Of a DNA stretch of 64,000 nucleotides, positions 46,498-57,920 are shown piece after piece. The notes beneath the pieces are model-generated. The model was not told the origin of the DNA. It did not search any database and saw only the letters and a list, made by a program, of their open reading frames with translations. Where the stretch lies: NCBI GenBank assembly GCA_001599975.1, contig BCIO01000003.1:3349727-3413726 (forward strand), in the 5' to 3' direction. Made by a program: the position numbers and the translations under genes. Numbering within the stretch: the stretch's first letter is position 1; every line of letters begins with the position of its first letter. Source of the stretch: Cystobasidiopsis lactophilus. Its lineage: Eukaryota; Basidiomycota; Agaricostilbomycetes; Agaricostilbales; Chionosphaeraceae.

Positions 46498-46627
46498 TCT
46501 TCGTCTCGCGTCACTGTTCGAATGTCTAGTGGAACGGAGTAACTTTGCATCTATATCATTAGGGAGCCATCTACACGGACAAGCTCGCGCAAAAATGCCA
46601 TGTACAAGTCAATCGAGCGTACAAATG

Positions 46628-48083
46628 TCACCCTTGCTTGACCTCATACTGAGTGTAGTCTGGAAGCCGTGATTGCTCGCTGCTGCCTGCAAATCTGGAG
46701 GCAATTGGGCTGACCAAGGCCGAAAGCCAACCCCCAACCTTCTCCAAAAGCGTAGAAGTCGTCACGAGGCCGACCACTCGCAGGCCGAGCAGCACCAGCT
46801 CGACGCCAGGCCGAGATTGCCAAAACAGCCACTTCGGCACCCACACTGCTGGCCATTGACCGTCCTTGACGATGGGCCTCATCAACTGTTCGTAGCTAGC
46901 AAACGCTTGCACGTGGTTGCCATTGTGCTTGGCAAGCTCGCCGGCCAGAAGGTAGGCGCCAACAAGCGAGAAGCTGGTCCCTTGGCCGCTGAACGCCGTG
47001 CCACAGTATCCTGCGTCTCCCACCATCGTGAAGCGGCCCCGGCTCCAGAGAGGCATCCGAACTTGAGCTGATCGTTCGAGGTAAAAGTCGGTCTCTGGAT
47101 GACCGAGCTGGGCCAGCTGAAGCAACATTCACGTCAGCTTCACGATACCTTTGAGAGAACTCGTGATAGTTCTTACAACGTCAAGACCTTGGAAGCTGAG
47201 ACCCTTGAAGCGGTCTTGGATGAACGACTTTTGCACCTCCGCGCTCGACTTTTCGACGCCGGTGGACGGGGTCCGCAGGATGGCGAAGGCAAAGGTGCCG
47301 CCTTGGTTGTCCGGCCTTATGACCAAAGTGCGCTTGCCAGTGGCGAACATGACACGCGAGAACTTGGAGTCTGGGCGCAAGAGCGGGCATCGCCAGTAGG
47401 CCGTGTAGAAGCCGAGGTCGAGCCGCTTGATCTCATCCTTGGTAAAAACGAGGCGACGGGATGACGATCCGACACCTTCAGTTGAGACCACGAGATCGAA
47501 CTTGCGAGACGAGCCGGAGGCGAATTGAACTGTGATGCCGTCTGCCTGCTCCTGCAAAGACTGGATGTGGTCGCCGTAGATGTACTCCGTCTGGTTTAGG
47601 GCTTTGTCCACGAGGATTTGAGCCAGGTCGCCGCGCAAGATTTCGAGTTCATTGGTGAACGAGAATTCCTCCTTGAGGTCGGAAGGGACGCCAAAGGTGA
47701 CCCGCGGGCGATCTTGCTCGTCCACAATCACGGCGCCCACCTCCTTCGTTCCCTTGAGACGGACTGCATCGATACTGGAGCTCCCTCCGTCACTATCGAA
47801 AATCAATGTTGTGGAAGAGCAACTCACATGTCCATTTTCTTGCCCACCTCTCGGCCGAGGTCCTGCAGGTCGATGCCTTGGCCGCCTTTGCGTAAAGAAG
47901 GTGCGCGCTCAACAATAGTTGTGGAGTAGCCATAGCGATTCAACCAGTAAGCCAGTGCCGGTCCAGCGATTGACGCTCCAGAAATCAAGATCGACAGCTT
48001 GCCTTCTTGATCGACTCGTTCAATCGTGAAACTAAGACCTCATGTTGTGATCACACACCTTTAAGAGCAGGGGTGGAGGACAT
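46628..48083 (-). CDS. FAD-dependent monooxygenase (PHBH/TetX-like)
   Basis: Aromatic-ring or similar hydroxylase of the FAD/NAD(P)H group A family. ATG at 48083 starts MSSTPALK; after an intron come KLSILISGASIAGPALAYWL (GxGxxG-like Rossmann motif with Ser-Ala) and GQGIDLQDLGREVGKK. A second intron (35, 47 or 53 bases, all keeping frame) leads to IDAVRLKGTKEVGAV. The middle domain contains LEILRGDLAQILVD, LVVSTEGVGSSSR (the DG-like motif), and YWRCPLL. After the last intron FTMVGDAGYCGTAFSGQGTS is the GD motif that binds the ribityl chain. The C-terminal helices include ASYEQLMRPIVKD. Stop at 46628. About 440 residues, at least three introns. Substrate unknown. Its stop lies only about 130 bases from the Rdx stop. 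Confidence 0.88.
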
Positions 48084-48635
48084 CTCGTGCAGCGATTTGA
48101 GGGAACAAGCAAAGCGCAGTGACAAAATTTGGAGCGCGAGCAACAGAGCGGATTGGGATCAAGACAGCAAATCGCGGCTCGATGCACACCGCTGCGCCGA
48201 TTAAAGCAACACGTATAGCATGATAGAGTGCCGAACAGCAGCGCAAGTCCTGGCGTTCTAAATCGGGCGACACGCCTTGCCCTTTGCCGAGGTGATTCGT
48301 CGTCGCTGGCGGCTAAGCTTTGTGCGGCCGCTCATGTCTCGCTTTGTGGGCGCGTCAGTTCCCAGACATGTTAGAAGTGGCGCTAAGTTGGAGAAGGAAG
48401 CACGATCACGCTGCGCGCGAGCCTGACAATTTGCTGCCCACTCGGTGGCGAATGACCAGAGTCTCTGCATGGAACGCCCTTCCTTCCGCGTTCATTTGCT
48501 CAGATTGCGTTTGGATCTTGAACGACAAGGGCTCAGTACGGGTTCCAAAAGAGGAGGGCTCAGAGTGACAAAATCGGTCTAAGACGTATGAAACGGGAAT
48601 GAGAAGAAAATGAAATGAAGGAAAGTTGGCACTAG
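48084..48635. other. Intergenic region, no gene recognised
   Basis: About 550 bases between the start of the monooxygenase and the end of the first tandem gene. Promoter of the monooxygenase is expected here. No supported ORF. Confidence 0.4.
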
Positions 48636-49879
48636 CTATGAGCTACCATCTTTAGAAGCGTCAAGGCCGTGTCCCAAGCGCAAGTCTCTGAATCTCGCAT
48701 CCCGCGCGCGACGGGCCAAATTCCAGCCGGTCCGCAAGTAGTCGGCCACCCTTTCGCGATAGATGCCCTTCTCTGGAAGAGCCTTCTTTCGTTCAGAGAC
48801 CGCCATTTGGAGACGGTCCTTGAGACCTTGAATAGCTTCGGCTTTCTTCTGCGAGTCGCGAGAGATTTGCTGAACACGGTGCATGAGGAGAGTGTGCATG
48901 CGGGATTGGTCACTGTGTTTGTCGTCGCGGGGTTTGTTCAACTCAGCCGACTGTATAATCCAAATTTTCGCCAGACTGGTTTGGAGGCGGTCGTCAGAGA
49001 TGAAACACCCGGAACTGCATTTACTGTCGGGGCTGCCATGGTGCTTGTTGTAGAGAGAAGCGTAGTTGAAAGAAACCGTCATGTGGTAGAGAATGGTGAT
49101 GATCGCCATCCGCCGCTGAAATTTAGGGTAGCCAGCTGTGGGACAGGTCAGAACGAGTCAGCTTGCCGCCTCCCACAACAGGAGAAGAAGCGAACCCGGA
49201 TCTGTTATGATCCAATGGTAAGATTTCACTTTGGGGAAGCGCTGATCGAAACACTGGCAAAAGGCGACGAGAACCTCATCAAGCTTTGCCAGCGTCGAGC
49301 TGGCCCACGCTTTGTCCATGGCTTTGGCATGATTGAAAAGGACCGACAGCCCTTTCATCGTTTCTATGATTTTCGGGCCAATAGTAAGACGCGTTGTTTC
49401 GTCTACTATCTGGAGCAGAGCGGCCATGGGCACTGCGAAGGGGTGCTCGGCGTCGAGATGGCCAACGCGTATCTGTGGGCGACCGTTTCGATCACAAGGA
49501 GTGCCAGCAGTCTCCCTATATATCTTGTCGTTGAGGTCCAAACTGTCGATACCGAAGGCTCGCGCACTCACCTGTCTACAACAAGCTTGATGTCGGAGCT
49601 CGCCCAATAAATGGCCATTGCACGCTGCAGGACAGTGTCTGCCGCCCTTTCCCAGTTTGAGCGGATGAACGTCAGGCGCGAGATTTGGCGAGCCCGCTCG
49701 GCCACGAAAAAGGCGATGAGCTCTTTCCAGGCCAGTTTCTGGTCATCGTGCAGGCGCAACGCCCCGGCGATGGGGAGGTTCTCCTCCGCCTCAGCGGCAG
49801 GAGGCTCTTCTTGGATAAGGGGGGAAGCATCTACGAAGGGCTCCAGGGGACTAGTTTGTTCGATAAATTGGCCTGGCAT
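48636..49879 (-). CDS. Unrecognised protein, tandem triplet member 1
   Basis: I do not recognise this family. ATG at 49879 starts MPGQFIEQTSPLEPFVDASP, a disordered acidic leader. The first conserved block is KLAWKELIAFFVAER followed by SNWERAADTVLQRAMAIYWA. After an intron come AEHPFAVPMAALLQIVDETT, a helical segment LDEVLVAFCQCFDQRFPKVK and SYHWIITDP. The last exon contains MAIITILYHMTVSFNYAS, then the signature LQTSLAKIWIIQSAELNKPR, a basic coiled segment MHRVQQISRDSQKKAEAIQG, and the end KGIYRERVADYLRTGWNLAR. Stop at 48636-48638. About 370 residues, two clear introns (49507-49564 and 49144-49203 approximately). Members 2 and 3 show the same order of blocks. No signal peptide; helical and soluble. 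Confidence 0.65.
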
Positions 49880-51297
49880 CTTTTGCAATGGCGGCGCAAG
49901 GAGATTCAACACGTCTGCAAATAAGACTGCCGAGGTCTGCAGTTGGCCAGATGTAGGATGGAGGAAGGAGAACAACCGTGAGAGGACCCGAGAGGTGCAT
50001 TTTGGCAAGCTCGCCGGGGCAGCAAAAGGCCCCTCGAATGGCCAGCTGAGCCGACAAAGGGAACCGGGGCAGCCAAAACTTCCTACTCGACGACCAAGAC
50101 CGAGCTCATAGTCCACAAGGCTAGCCATTCCGAGAGGGTATTCCAAGGCTTCGCCGGGTCTGGCAGCCGAGCAGCAGTGGCGACTCGCTGAATTAAAGCA
50201 TTTGCTGCATGGCACGGGGCATCAGGGGGTCACATAAGCCACTCAAAAGGGCGCTCAGTGTAGCAAGCAAGGCAACTGGCGAGCAAGCAGTCATAAGAAA
50301 GCCAGAAGTTTGCGCCAACTCGGCCAAAGCGGAGCAAGAAGCGAGAGCCGGGCTTGGAGCTGCTCGTCGATGTGCTCATTCTTAGTTCAACCGCTGCCTT
50401 GTGACTGTTGGTCCTAGTAGCTCGACTGGCGAGGCGGCGGTCCTGCGCCGACCTTCATCTGCGTCCAACAATGCTTCCAGATCAAGACTTGGCCGCGATT
50501 CCGGGTGCAAGGCTTTGCGGCTCGCTGAGCGCCCACGAACACCGAGAACGGGTCAGGAACGACGTCAACTCAGCTTAAGGCGAGCGAGTGGATTCAAGGG
50601 CGTCGTCTCTAGATTGCAGCGGCTAGGCAAGAAGCTGGTCGGATGATGGGAGCCCTCAACTGCGGGCGACCCGGACTCTGGCTTCCATCAGCGCTTCCCT
50701 GGCGATACTCTGCGTCTCACCAGTGTTCGTCTTGAGGGGTAGCTGGAGCCCATGCGTGCCGGATGAGCGGGCGAGCGGGAACGGCTGTATGGGTTGGAGC
50801 GCAGCTGTGGCAAAAGGGCAGGCGGCACCGGGAAGCGCAACGGTGCAGGGTCTGGAGCATCCAGTGGTGGTCCAAGTGCGTCTGTATCCTCGTCCTCCTT
50901 CCGCCTCATCGACTCGACTCCATTCGCCTTTTCGGCGTCCGCATCATGCTCAAGGCCCGAACTTGAATATCCAGTTCCGTTCAGGCGACCTGCCTGCCAA
51001 CGACTTGGATGCTCCCTTCGACCCATCGCCCCTTGCCTGCAGCCAAAGGTCGACTTCTGGGCTTCGGTCGCGAAGTAGGCATTGTCCGACTGACCCATTC
51101 CTTGTCCTTCAGTCTTTGAGCGAGGGCTGTTGCTGTGCTCATAGCAAGAAAGTGGGAAATGTAATATGTACAATTCTACCAGATCGAAACTAAGATGAGG
51201 GCCGGAAGATGGCACTATGCTATAACGATTGAAAACAAGACCGATGTGAATGCCCATCAGAGTTCGAAACCGAGCCCGCAAGCTGTTGAGATGCGCT
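49880..51297. other. Upstream flank of triplet member 1, partly duplicated
   Basis: About 1.4 kb. The segment 50310-50380 resembles 53095-53155 upstream of member 2; on the plus strand both encode a lysine-rich motif followed by GLELLVD or GLELVVD. This may be a remnant of a divergent partner gene or a duplicated promoter. Other long frames (50688-51317) are not supported. Confidence 0.45.
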
Positions 51298-52531
51298 TCA
51301 AAGACCGCGAAGGACATTAGCTCCTCGCATGTTCCACTTGTGGCGAAGGGCGTCCCATTTCATCCACACGCGATCCTGGATCCGCTCACGGTAGACGCCC
51401 TTGTTGTCTGGAAGTTTCTTCAAGTCGCCAACAGCAATTTCCAAACGCTGGTTCCGATGCTCTTCGAGAACGCGAGCTTTGTGGGCTTCGGCAAGAATAG
51501 GCCAGACCCGCTGCATAAAGAGGACGCACGTGCGGTTGTTAAGAACAACATACGCCTCCTCATTACTTTTAGGCCTGTTTCGTTTGGTTTTGATTCGGAA
51601 ATCTTGAGGTTTGCCTGCTTGAGCCGATTGCAAGATCCAAAGTTTAGCCAGGCAGTCAAGAACAGGGTCGTCAAGGCGAGACGCAGAGCGAGAGCAGCAA
51701 CCGGAGACTTTCGAGCAGCTTCGGTGGTGATCGGCGTAAGCATTCGCATGCTCGACGTAAGCTTCCATGAGATGGAGCTGGGCGATGACCAACATTTTAG
51801 CCTGGCCACTTTTAAAGGCCTCTGTTGGTGGCACCCCAAACAAGAATATTGAGCCAGGACACGCAGGATGGGGTCAAAGAATGCTGACCGGGATCTCTTA
51901 CGACCCAGTGCCGCCGGGTGGTGCTTGGTTTTGGAAACTCTTTGTCAAAACGTTCGCAGAATATTCCGCAGAGTTGGCGCGCTTGACTTTGGATTCCGTC
52001 TTTGGCAGTTAGGCGATCACGGGCAGAACGTCCGACGAAATATTCTTTCAGGTGCTCGTACATTTCTTGCAGCTCCTCTTGGAGGACGTCGGATTTCTCT
52101 CGAAGGCACTTGATAGGTGCTGTGAAAGGATGCGTTTGATCTTGATGGGAAATGGGCGTCGAGAAGAAACCAAGGTGGTCGTAGAGGTTGGGATTGAATT
52201 TGCTGGAGCCACGGTGTGAAGATCAATGCGAATGGGCAGTCCGGGCGAGATCGTCTCACTTTTCAACCTCGGCCATAATGCCTTTATCCTCCCAGCGAGC
52301 GGAAGTTGCATGCTCCAAAGCAATGCCGACTGCCCTCCTCCAGTTGGGTCGGATGAATGCCCACTTGTGATCGCGCTTAGCTATATAGAACTTGACAAGC
52401 TCTGTCCAGGCAGCCTTTTGCTTTGGGGTCAAAGGACCTCTGTCCAGCGTCTCTATTGAAGAGGCGTCAACAGAGGACGCAAGAGAAGCGCTGTCGTCGC
52501 TTGCGGTTGGAGAAGGCTCAACCTTTGGCAT
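51298..52531 (-). CDS. Unrecognised protein, tandem triplet member 2
   Basis: Paralogue of the genes at 48636 and 53984. ATG at 52531 starts MPKVEPSPTASDDSASLASS, a Ser/Asp-rich leader. The conserved opening is AAWTELVKFYIAKR then RPNWRRAVGIALEHATSARW. After introns come an exon with MYEHLKEYFVGRSARDRLTA, then RQLCGIFCERFDKEFPKPS and HWVVRDP. The last exon contains AKMLVIAQLHLMEAYVEHAN, the signature LDCLAKLWILQSAQAGKPQD, a lysine-rich stretch, and GVYRERIQDRVWMKWDALRH. Stop at 51298-51300. About 350-370 residues. Block spacing matches member 1 closely, including the HW-I/V-x-D-P motif. Not recognised by any family I know. Confidence 0.65.
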
Positions 52532-53983
52532 GGTGAAGTTTCTGGGGGGAAGAAGATGGGCCGCTGGACACCAGAGCAAAGATAGGGGCTGGCGGTCGTC
52601 GCCGCTTGAAGGTTTAAGGTGGAAGATAGCGCTGGGGCTCGGAAGAGGGAAGCAGCGAAGGGCGCAGAGATATTTCTGAGTGCGAGGCTTCACGGGGGCA
52701 AGAGACAGATCTAGCAAAGGCACAGAGCTATCTGCGTCTGTCTGGATGCTAATGGAAGAAGGACAACCTGCGCATTTCCCTGGCACCCTCTCCCGAGAAG
52801 CAGCAGCAGCGTTTCAGAAATGGCGACTTCCTCGGACGCAAGAACAACCGGCGACAAAGGGAAGCAGCAGCAACATTACTAGCTCTAGTGCGACCAAGTC
52901 TCTCCAACAGAACCTGTGCGGTGGGAGAGCATTTAACTTCGGGCACGTCCAGATGAGGCTTGGGCACTGCGGCTCAGCCAATGGCAGTATCAGGCTCCGC
53001 TCTCGAAGCAGGCGGGCTAGCAAACACGACATGCTCCATCTTTCTAGAGGGCGCTCAAGAAACAAGGCAACCCAGCAACCAAGCAGATGCGCAGATGAAT
53101 CGAGGCAGCTCGCCAACGCGGACCAAGAAGCGCGGCTTGGAGCTGGTCGTCGATCCCGTCTTCCAATTTGTAGCCGGGGCGGTCCACGTCCAGCCCTCTG
53201 AAGTCATCAAGGACGCGTCTCACTGGCGCGCAACGCAAAGAGGCCGCTCGAAGAGGGTCACCACGGCTCAGCAGCCTCTGCCGTCTTCAGCTCTGGTCCT
53301 GCCTGCTTCCCGCCGCGCTTCGTAGCTCTCGGCTTCTGGACATTGGTCACAGCATCTCTCTGACCAGGGCGATGCGCTGAAGCCTAAGGTCCGCTCGCCG
53401 CTTGAGGGACTCGGATCTTGCGGCTGGGACTTGAAGCGCTTTGAGCCGGGGGTGGCGATTCGCTCTGAGGACATTGCGTGGAACAAGGCGGTGATGGCAT
53501 GATCAGTTGCGTTCCCTCTACGTGCTGTGCTTGCTTCACAATGCAGGCCATTCATCGAGCAGTCATCTCCGCTGCCCTCCCTATTCAATGCCCAGAGTCG
53601 ACCTCCTTCGCCTCTACTTCCTCTTTTCCTCCCTTCAGTCCACCTTTCGCAGCTTGGCTGAGGTCTATGTCGTCGTAATGAATGGCTGTGGAAGCCCCTT
53701 CTTGTCGTTCCAGGCCGCCGGTGGACAAGCGCACGAGCTTGATGTGGGTGGCCAACGCTCGTCGTTGCAAGATACTGTACTCAACTCACACTCAACAGGT
53801 TGCCATGCATTTGAGAGGTCTCGTTAAGGGTACAAGTAGCCGTAGATGTCTTTGTTGGCTACGGGGAATGTGAGATTGGGAACTGCACAAGTCTAATGAT
53901 AGCTGGGTACAAGAGATGAAAGCACGCGGTAAACGAGCGAGACTATCAGAGTATCAGTTCGAGTATAAAAAGGCGAACGACCT
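52532..53983. other. Upstream flank of triplet member 2, possible small ORF
   Basis: About 1.45 kb. A plus-strand open frame from ATG 53094 to about 53325 would encode about 76 residues beginning MNRGSSPTRTKKRGLELVVD. A similar motif exists upstream of member 1 (about 50325-50375). The ORF could be a divergent gene, an upstream exon or chance. The rest shows nothing recognisable. Confidence 0.4.
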
Positions 53984-55426
53984 CTATAAGTTGGGCTGCT
54001 CGCCGCGGAGGCCCAGAGCTCGAATGCGGTTCATAAGTGCCAACTTGTCGCCCACCTTGGCAGCAACGTGATCCAACATTCTCTGGCGCTGCTGAGGGAA
54101 ATAACCGCTCTCTTGACCTGTCTTAAGATTGAATTTGGGAGGGGCCTTCTCCATTCGTGCAACGCGCTTGTCGCGTGCCGTCCGCTCTCTTGCCGTCCGC
54201 TCCAGCATTTCACAGACACGGGTCATGACGAGACCTCGGAGGTGCGCTGAAACTTGTGTGCCGTCACCGTAGGCTTTGGGGCTTTCGTGCAAAGCGGAAC
54301 GTAGGATCCACATGTCGGCTAGGGATTGGATGAGACGATCTTTCAGACCAATCGGACGGAAGATCATGAAGAGTCCAGCTTTGGTGTAGTCTTCCTTGAA
54401 AAGAAACAAATCCGCTGCATCAAAGATGGCCCGCTGGCAAATGCGAACGCGAGCGTCCATAGCTGTAAACCGTCAGCGAACGAAAATCGCTAGGGCAGCG
54501 AGCGCCAAGTTTCAAGAACACACCTGCACTTGGAACAGTCCAATACATTGAATGGCTATCCTTGACTTCCATGCCGTTAAAATGATCATCAAATCGCTTC
54601 AAAGCCGCGACGATAGCTGGTTTGATTTGGTTGTCCACAAGGGCTATGCTCGACCGCTCCACTTTTGCTGTGGCGCTTTCCAATTCCTTATGGTAGACAG
54701 CTTCGTTACGCTACAGAGAAAGATCGAATAGCTAAGCCAGCATCTCAATCAAGTCGATGCAACGCACCTGTCGTTTCTCTTCTGCATATTGCTCGCATAG
54801 TTTGCCTACTTCGGCCAGTATTTCTTCAATGTCAGCAAACACATTGGAAGCTTGATTCATTTCTTCGGAGTCGAGGCCTCTAGCGAAAAGGTCATCTCGC
54901 ATAGGGTGATGCCAGACGGCCTGGGGTTTAATTCCAAGATGGCCTTTGGCAGCAGCGTGTTCTCTGATACGATGAAACATTATGACAATCAAATAGACAC
55001 AAGCGAGGCTACTCACTCGCGGGCGACTGTCATAGCTGCCGACTTCGTGCATAGAACTCGAGCGCGTTGGAATGCCACTCGAATCATTTTGTCCCAATTA
55101 GGAGGCGCCACTTTCGTGGGTTCACGTCGACGGCCAGCCCAAAGTAAGGCGTTCTTCATCTTGGCCTTGACTGCCTCATTCCACTTTGGGCGCATCGCCA
55201 AGTGGAATTCAATGAGAGCTATCCAGATAGCAGCATCTTCTGGTGCAAGTATGTGGCCATCGGCACCCTTGATGACGGCAGGTTGCTCAGAGGATCTTTC
55301 TATACCCTCTGAGAACTTGGAGCCGGGTCTAGCGATATTGACTATTTGGGGGGCAGCTGGCTCGTTTACGTTGACCATTTGAGCTATGTTCGCTCCTGTG
55401 GAAAGCGTAGCGCTCGTAACCATCAT
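53984..55426 (-). CDS. Unrecognised protein, tandem triplet member 3
   Basis: Most divergent member of the triplet. ATG at 55426 starts MMVTSATLSTGANIAQMVNV. The opening block reads AAIWIALIEFHLAMRPKWNE, then VAPPNWDKMIRVAFQRARVL. After introns come KPQAVWHHPMRDDLFARGLD, the helical SNVFADIEEILAEVGKLCEQ and NEAVYHKELESATAKVERSS. A further block is IKPAIVAALKRFDDHFNGME, followed by HSMYWTVPSA. The last exon has KEDYTKAGLFMIFRPIGL, the signature LIQSLADMWILRSALHESPK, LRGLVMTRVCEMLERTARER and a C-terminus ending RGEQPNL, stop at 53984. About 400 residues, at least four introns. The order of conserved blocks equals that of members 1 and 2, although identity is low. Confidence 0.62.
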
Positions 55427-56300
55427 CGAGAGTACAGAAAAACGTGAACAGGCGAGAAGAATAGTGAATGGCAGGGGTCGACCGCAGCCAGATGTGCACG
55501 ATGTATTGAACTGTTCGTTGTGGCGAGTGATGAACAACCTCTATTTATCGAGAGAGCGTCCCAGGTCGCTGTTCGAAGCGAAGGAACCGAGCCCGAAGAA
55601 GAGAGACAGAAAGGCAAGCTCGGCTCGAGTTGGACAGCTCGGCGGACAAAGGACCCCCTCGAGCGATTCAGGGAAACAGGAGACCAGTCTTCCATTCCAG
55701 GAGGCGGTCTCGCATCGAGGCCGAGGATGACCATCGGGGTCGACGAACAGGGACGGCTCGAGTGGGCAGCTCGGCGCACTCTCGAGCACTCTCGAGCCAA
55801 CGCCGCGTTGACCTGTGTGCCTTTCAAGTAGTCTAAGGAGTAGGGCAAGAAGCCATGACAGACTTAAGAGACTGGTGACAGGGCAAAGCAAGCAAAGTCA
55901 CGGTGTGGCAAATCAAACAATTCGCGACAGAAAGCCCAAATCTCACTTGAAAGGGTATCCAGGGCGTCAGGCACTCCATCAGACTAGCAGCAAACCAGCG
56001 CAAGAATACCGGACATGACCGACTCAGACCAACAGGCTGGCGCGCTGCTTGGAGCTGCTCGGCCAACTTATGGCTTCCATTCTTGCCTTCTTCTGTTAAC
56101 GTGTCTGGGCACTCTGGTCAACCACACTTGGTCCTAATCATCGTCTTTGCGCCGCGTCGAGTTCGCCGCAGGCGTTTTGCCGCCTGGTCCGTTGCTGGAA
56201 GCTTGTAAATTTTTGGGGCCATAATCTTTGCGGTAAGCGCTCGGCTTGACTTCTCATGTATCAGGTCTGACGGATTATAGGTGTGATCTGTCCTGCTCAG
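55427..56300. other. Divergent upstream region, no gene recognised
   Basis: About 870 bases between member 3 (-) and the F-box-like gene (+). Frames such as 55423-55848 on the minus strand extend in from the first exon and are likely leader. At 55775-55800 a short direct repeat (CTCGAGCACT-type) is seen. Confidence 0.4.
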
Positions 56301-57712
56301 ATGCACCTCGCCGGCTTGCCCGTCGAGCTGCTCCACCGCATTGCCGGCTATTTGAACGCCACACCCGGGATCGATATTGGCAGGCAACAACCAGAGCCTT
56401 GCCTCCAGTTCTATCACCGGTCCGATTTCAAAACGGCCTTCACCTGTCGAGCAGTCTACGCCGCCTTTGCTCCCGTCTTCCGGCGAAGTGTCTGTGTCAA
56501 GATCGATGGGCAAGACTTCCACCACACATCTGACATGCATGCTCTACTGTATCAAAGACAAGGTCTTCTTCGGCATGTCCGACTCATCGAGCTTTATGTT
56601 GGAGGCGCGTCGCCGCTGGCCTTCTTCGAAGAGTTCTTGTCTTGGCCGGTGTTCCAGATAACGCGTCCCGGCGTGGCACTCAGCCTGACGAGAGTTCCAC
56701 GGGCCCAGTTTGAAGCAGTTTTAGCAAGTGGAGTCTGGCGGCGGGATCAACTGGTCGACTTGGCGGTTCGCTTCAACAGTCATTCTGATTCGCTCCTCGA
56801 CTTGACCCCTTTTGTTCGCCTACATGCGGTCAAAATTGATCATGTGGCTATTGTTCTCCGCACCAGAGATCACGACCTGTGCCGGCTGGGTTTCCAAGAC
56901 ATTTCGAGCTGGTCGATCAAGGACGGGCAATTGTTGGTTGGGGACAAGTGCTGCAGCTGGCCTTGGACGACGATCACCCCTTGTGCAGCTTGGAAGATGC
57001 GGAACTGGAGCGCCATCTGCAAGTTATGTGGCGGGCGGACCCGCATCGCGAGAGCCGCTTGTATCTGTACGCGCAAGCAGCGGCAAATCCCACCTTCCAG
57101 CTGGACTGGGGCCGAAGCATGTCAGCACTTCCGACAAACACGACCTTTCTCTTTATCGAGCTCCCCTACGAACGCGGAGATCTGGGTTGCATGCGTTTCA
57201 GCAAGATGGCGACCTGGGCACATCTAGCCCACCTCACCGCCTTGACAAAATTGATCATCTGGTACCAGGCCGGCCCTCTGTCGCCTGATGTTCTCGACTC
57301 AGAAGACGACATGATGGAGCAGCAGGTCAATGCTGGGTGTTTCTCCCTTCACACGCTGGTGTTGCCGAACCTGGTGGATCTTGAAATACACTGCGACTGC
57401 GAGATGCCTTTTCAACACGAAGCTCTACTGGCCTCCTCCCTCAAGATTCTCACCGAGCAAGCGCATTCGCAACTACCGGCTCTCAGGCGCCTCGAACTGT
57501 GGCTGTCACGGGTGAAGCGGTGGCAGCGCTTGCTCAATTTCATGGGCGAGGTCGGCTTCGAGTTTGCGGTGGGATTCCGAGATCACGCAGACGACAAAGA
57601 GGAGGACTACCAGGATCCACAGGCAGACGCGGTGCCGCTAAGACGGATGGGATCTGAGGAGGAGTTCGAGGTGGTGGACGATTTCAAATCTCAAAGCTCG
57701 GAGGACGAATAG
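56301..57712 (+). CDS. F-box-like protein
   Basis: Starts MHLAGLPVELLHRIAGYLNA, which has the LPxELLxxI pattern of an F-box, the part that would bind Skp1 in an SCF ubiquitin ligase. The following text (DFKTAFTCRAVYAAFAPVFR) continues the F-box helices. The remaining residues show repeated Leu/hydrophobic patterns, LLDLTPFVRLHAVKID and LVLPNLVDLEIHCDCEMPF, as in degenerate leucine-rich repeats of fungal F-box proteins. One intron of about 60 bases (from about 56889 to 56948) joins LCRL to VLQLALDDDHPL. The C-terminus is acidic (EEEFEVVDDFKSQSSEDE) and ends at 57710-57712. About 450 residues. I chose ATG 56301 because the F-box follows immediately; an in-frame GTG-led extension exists upstream. 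Substrate unknown. Confidence 0.7.
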
Positions 57713-57920
57713 GTAGCTGTTCTTCCTGAATCTCGTTTGGATGCTCCTCTCACCCTTTGTGCAGTGACAAGCGCCGAACGCCGAGTTGTCTCGCACCAGG
57801 CGCGATGCCTTTGCACAGGTTCTTGGGCAGCAAAATCATACATTTTAAGGATACGAATATCGTGGCAACATGATTTGTTATATACACACACACAGGAGGC
57901 GAATAAGCGGTGCAAGGCGG
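57713..57920. other. Convergent 3' region
   Basis: About 200 bases between the F-box-like and GID4 genes; contains an ACACACAC run near 57885. Confidence 0.4.

Noticed and set aside
56118-56540. Minus-strand frame of 140 codons
   Set aside because: Antisense to the start of the F-box-like gene, with no recognisable features.
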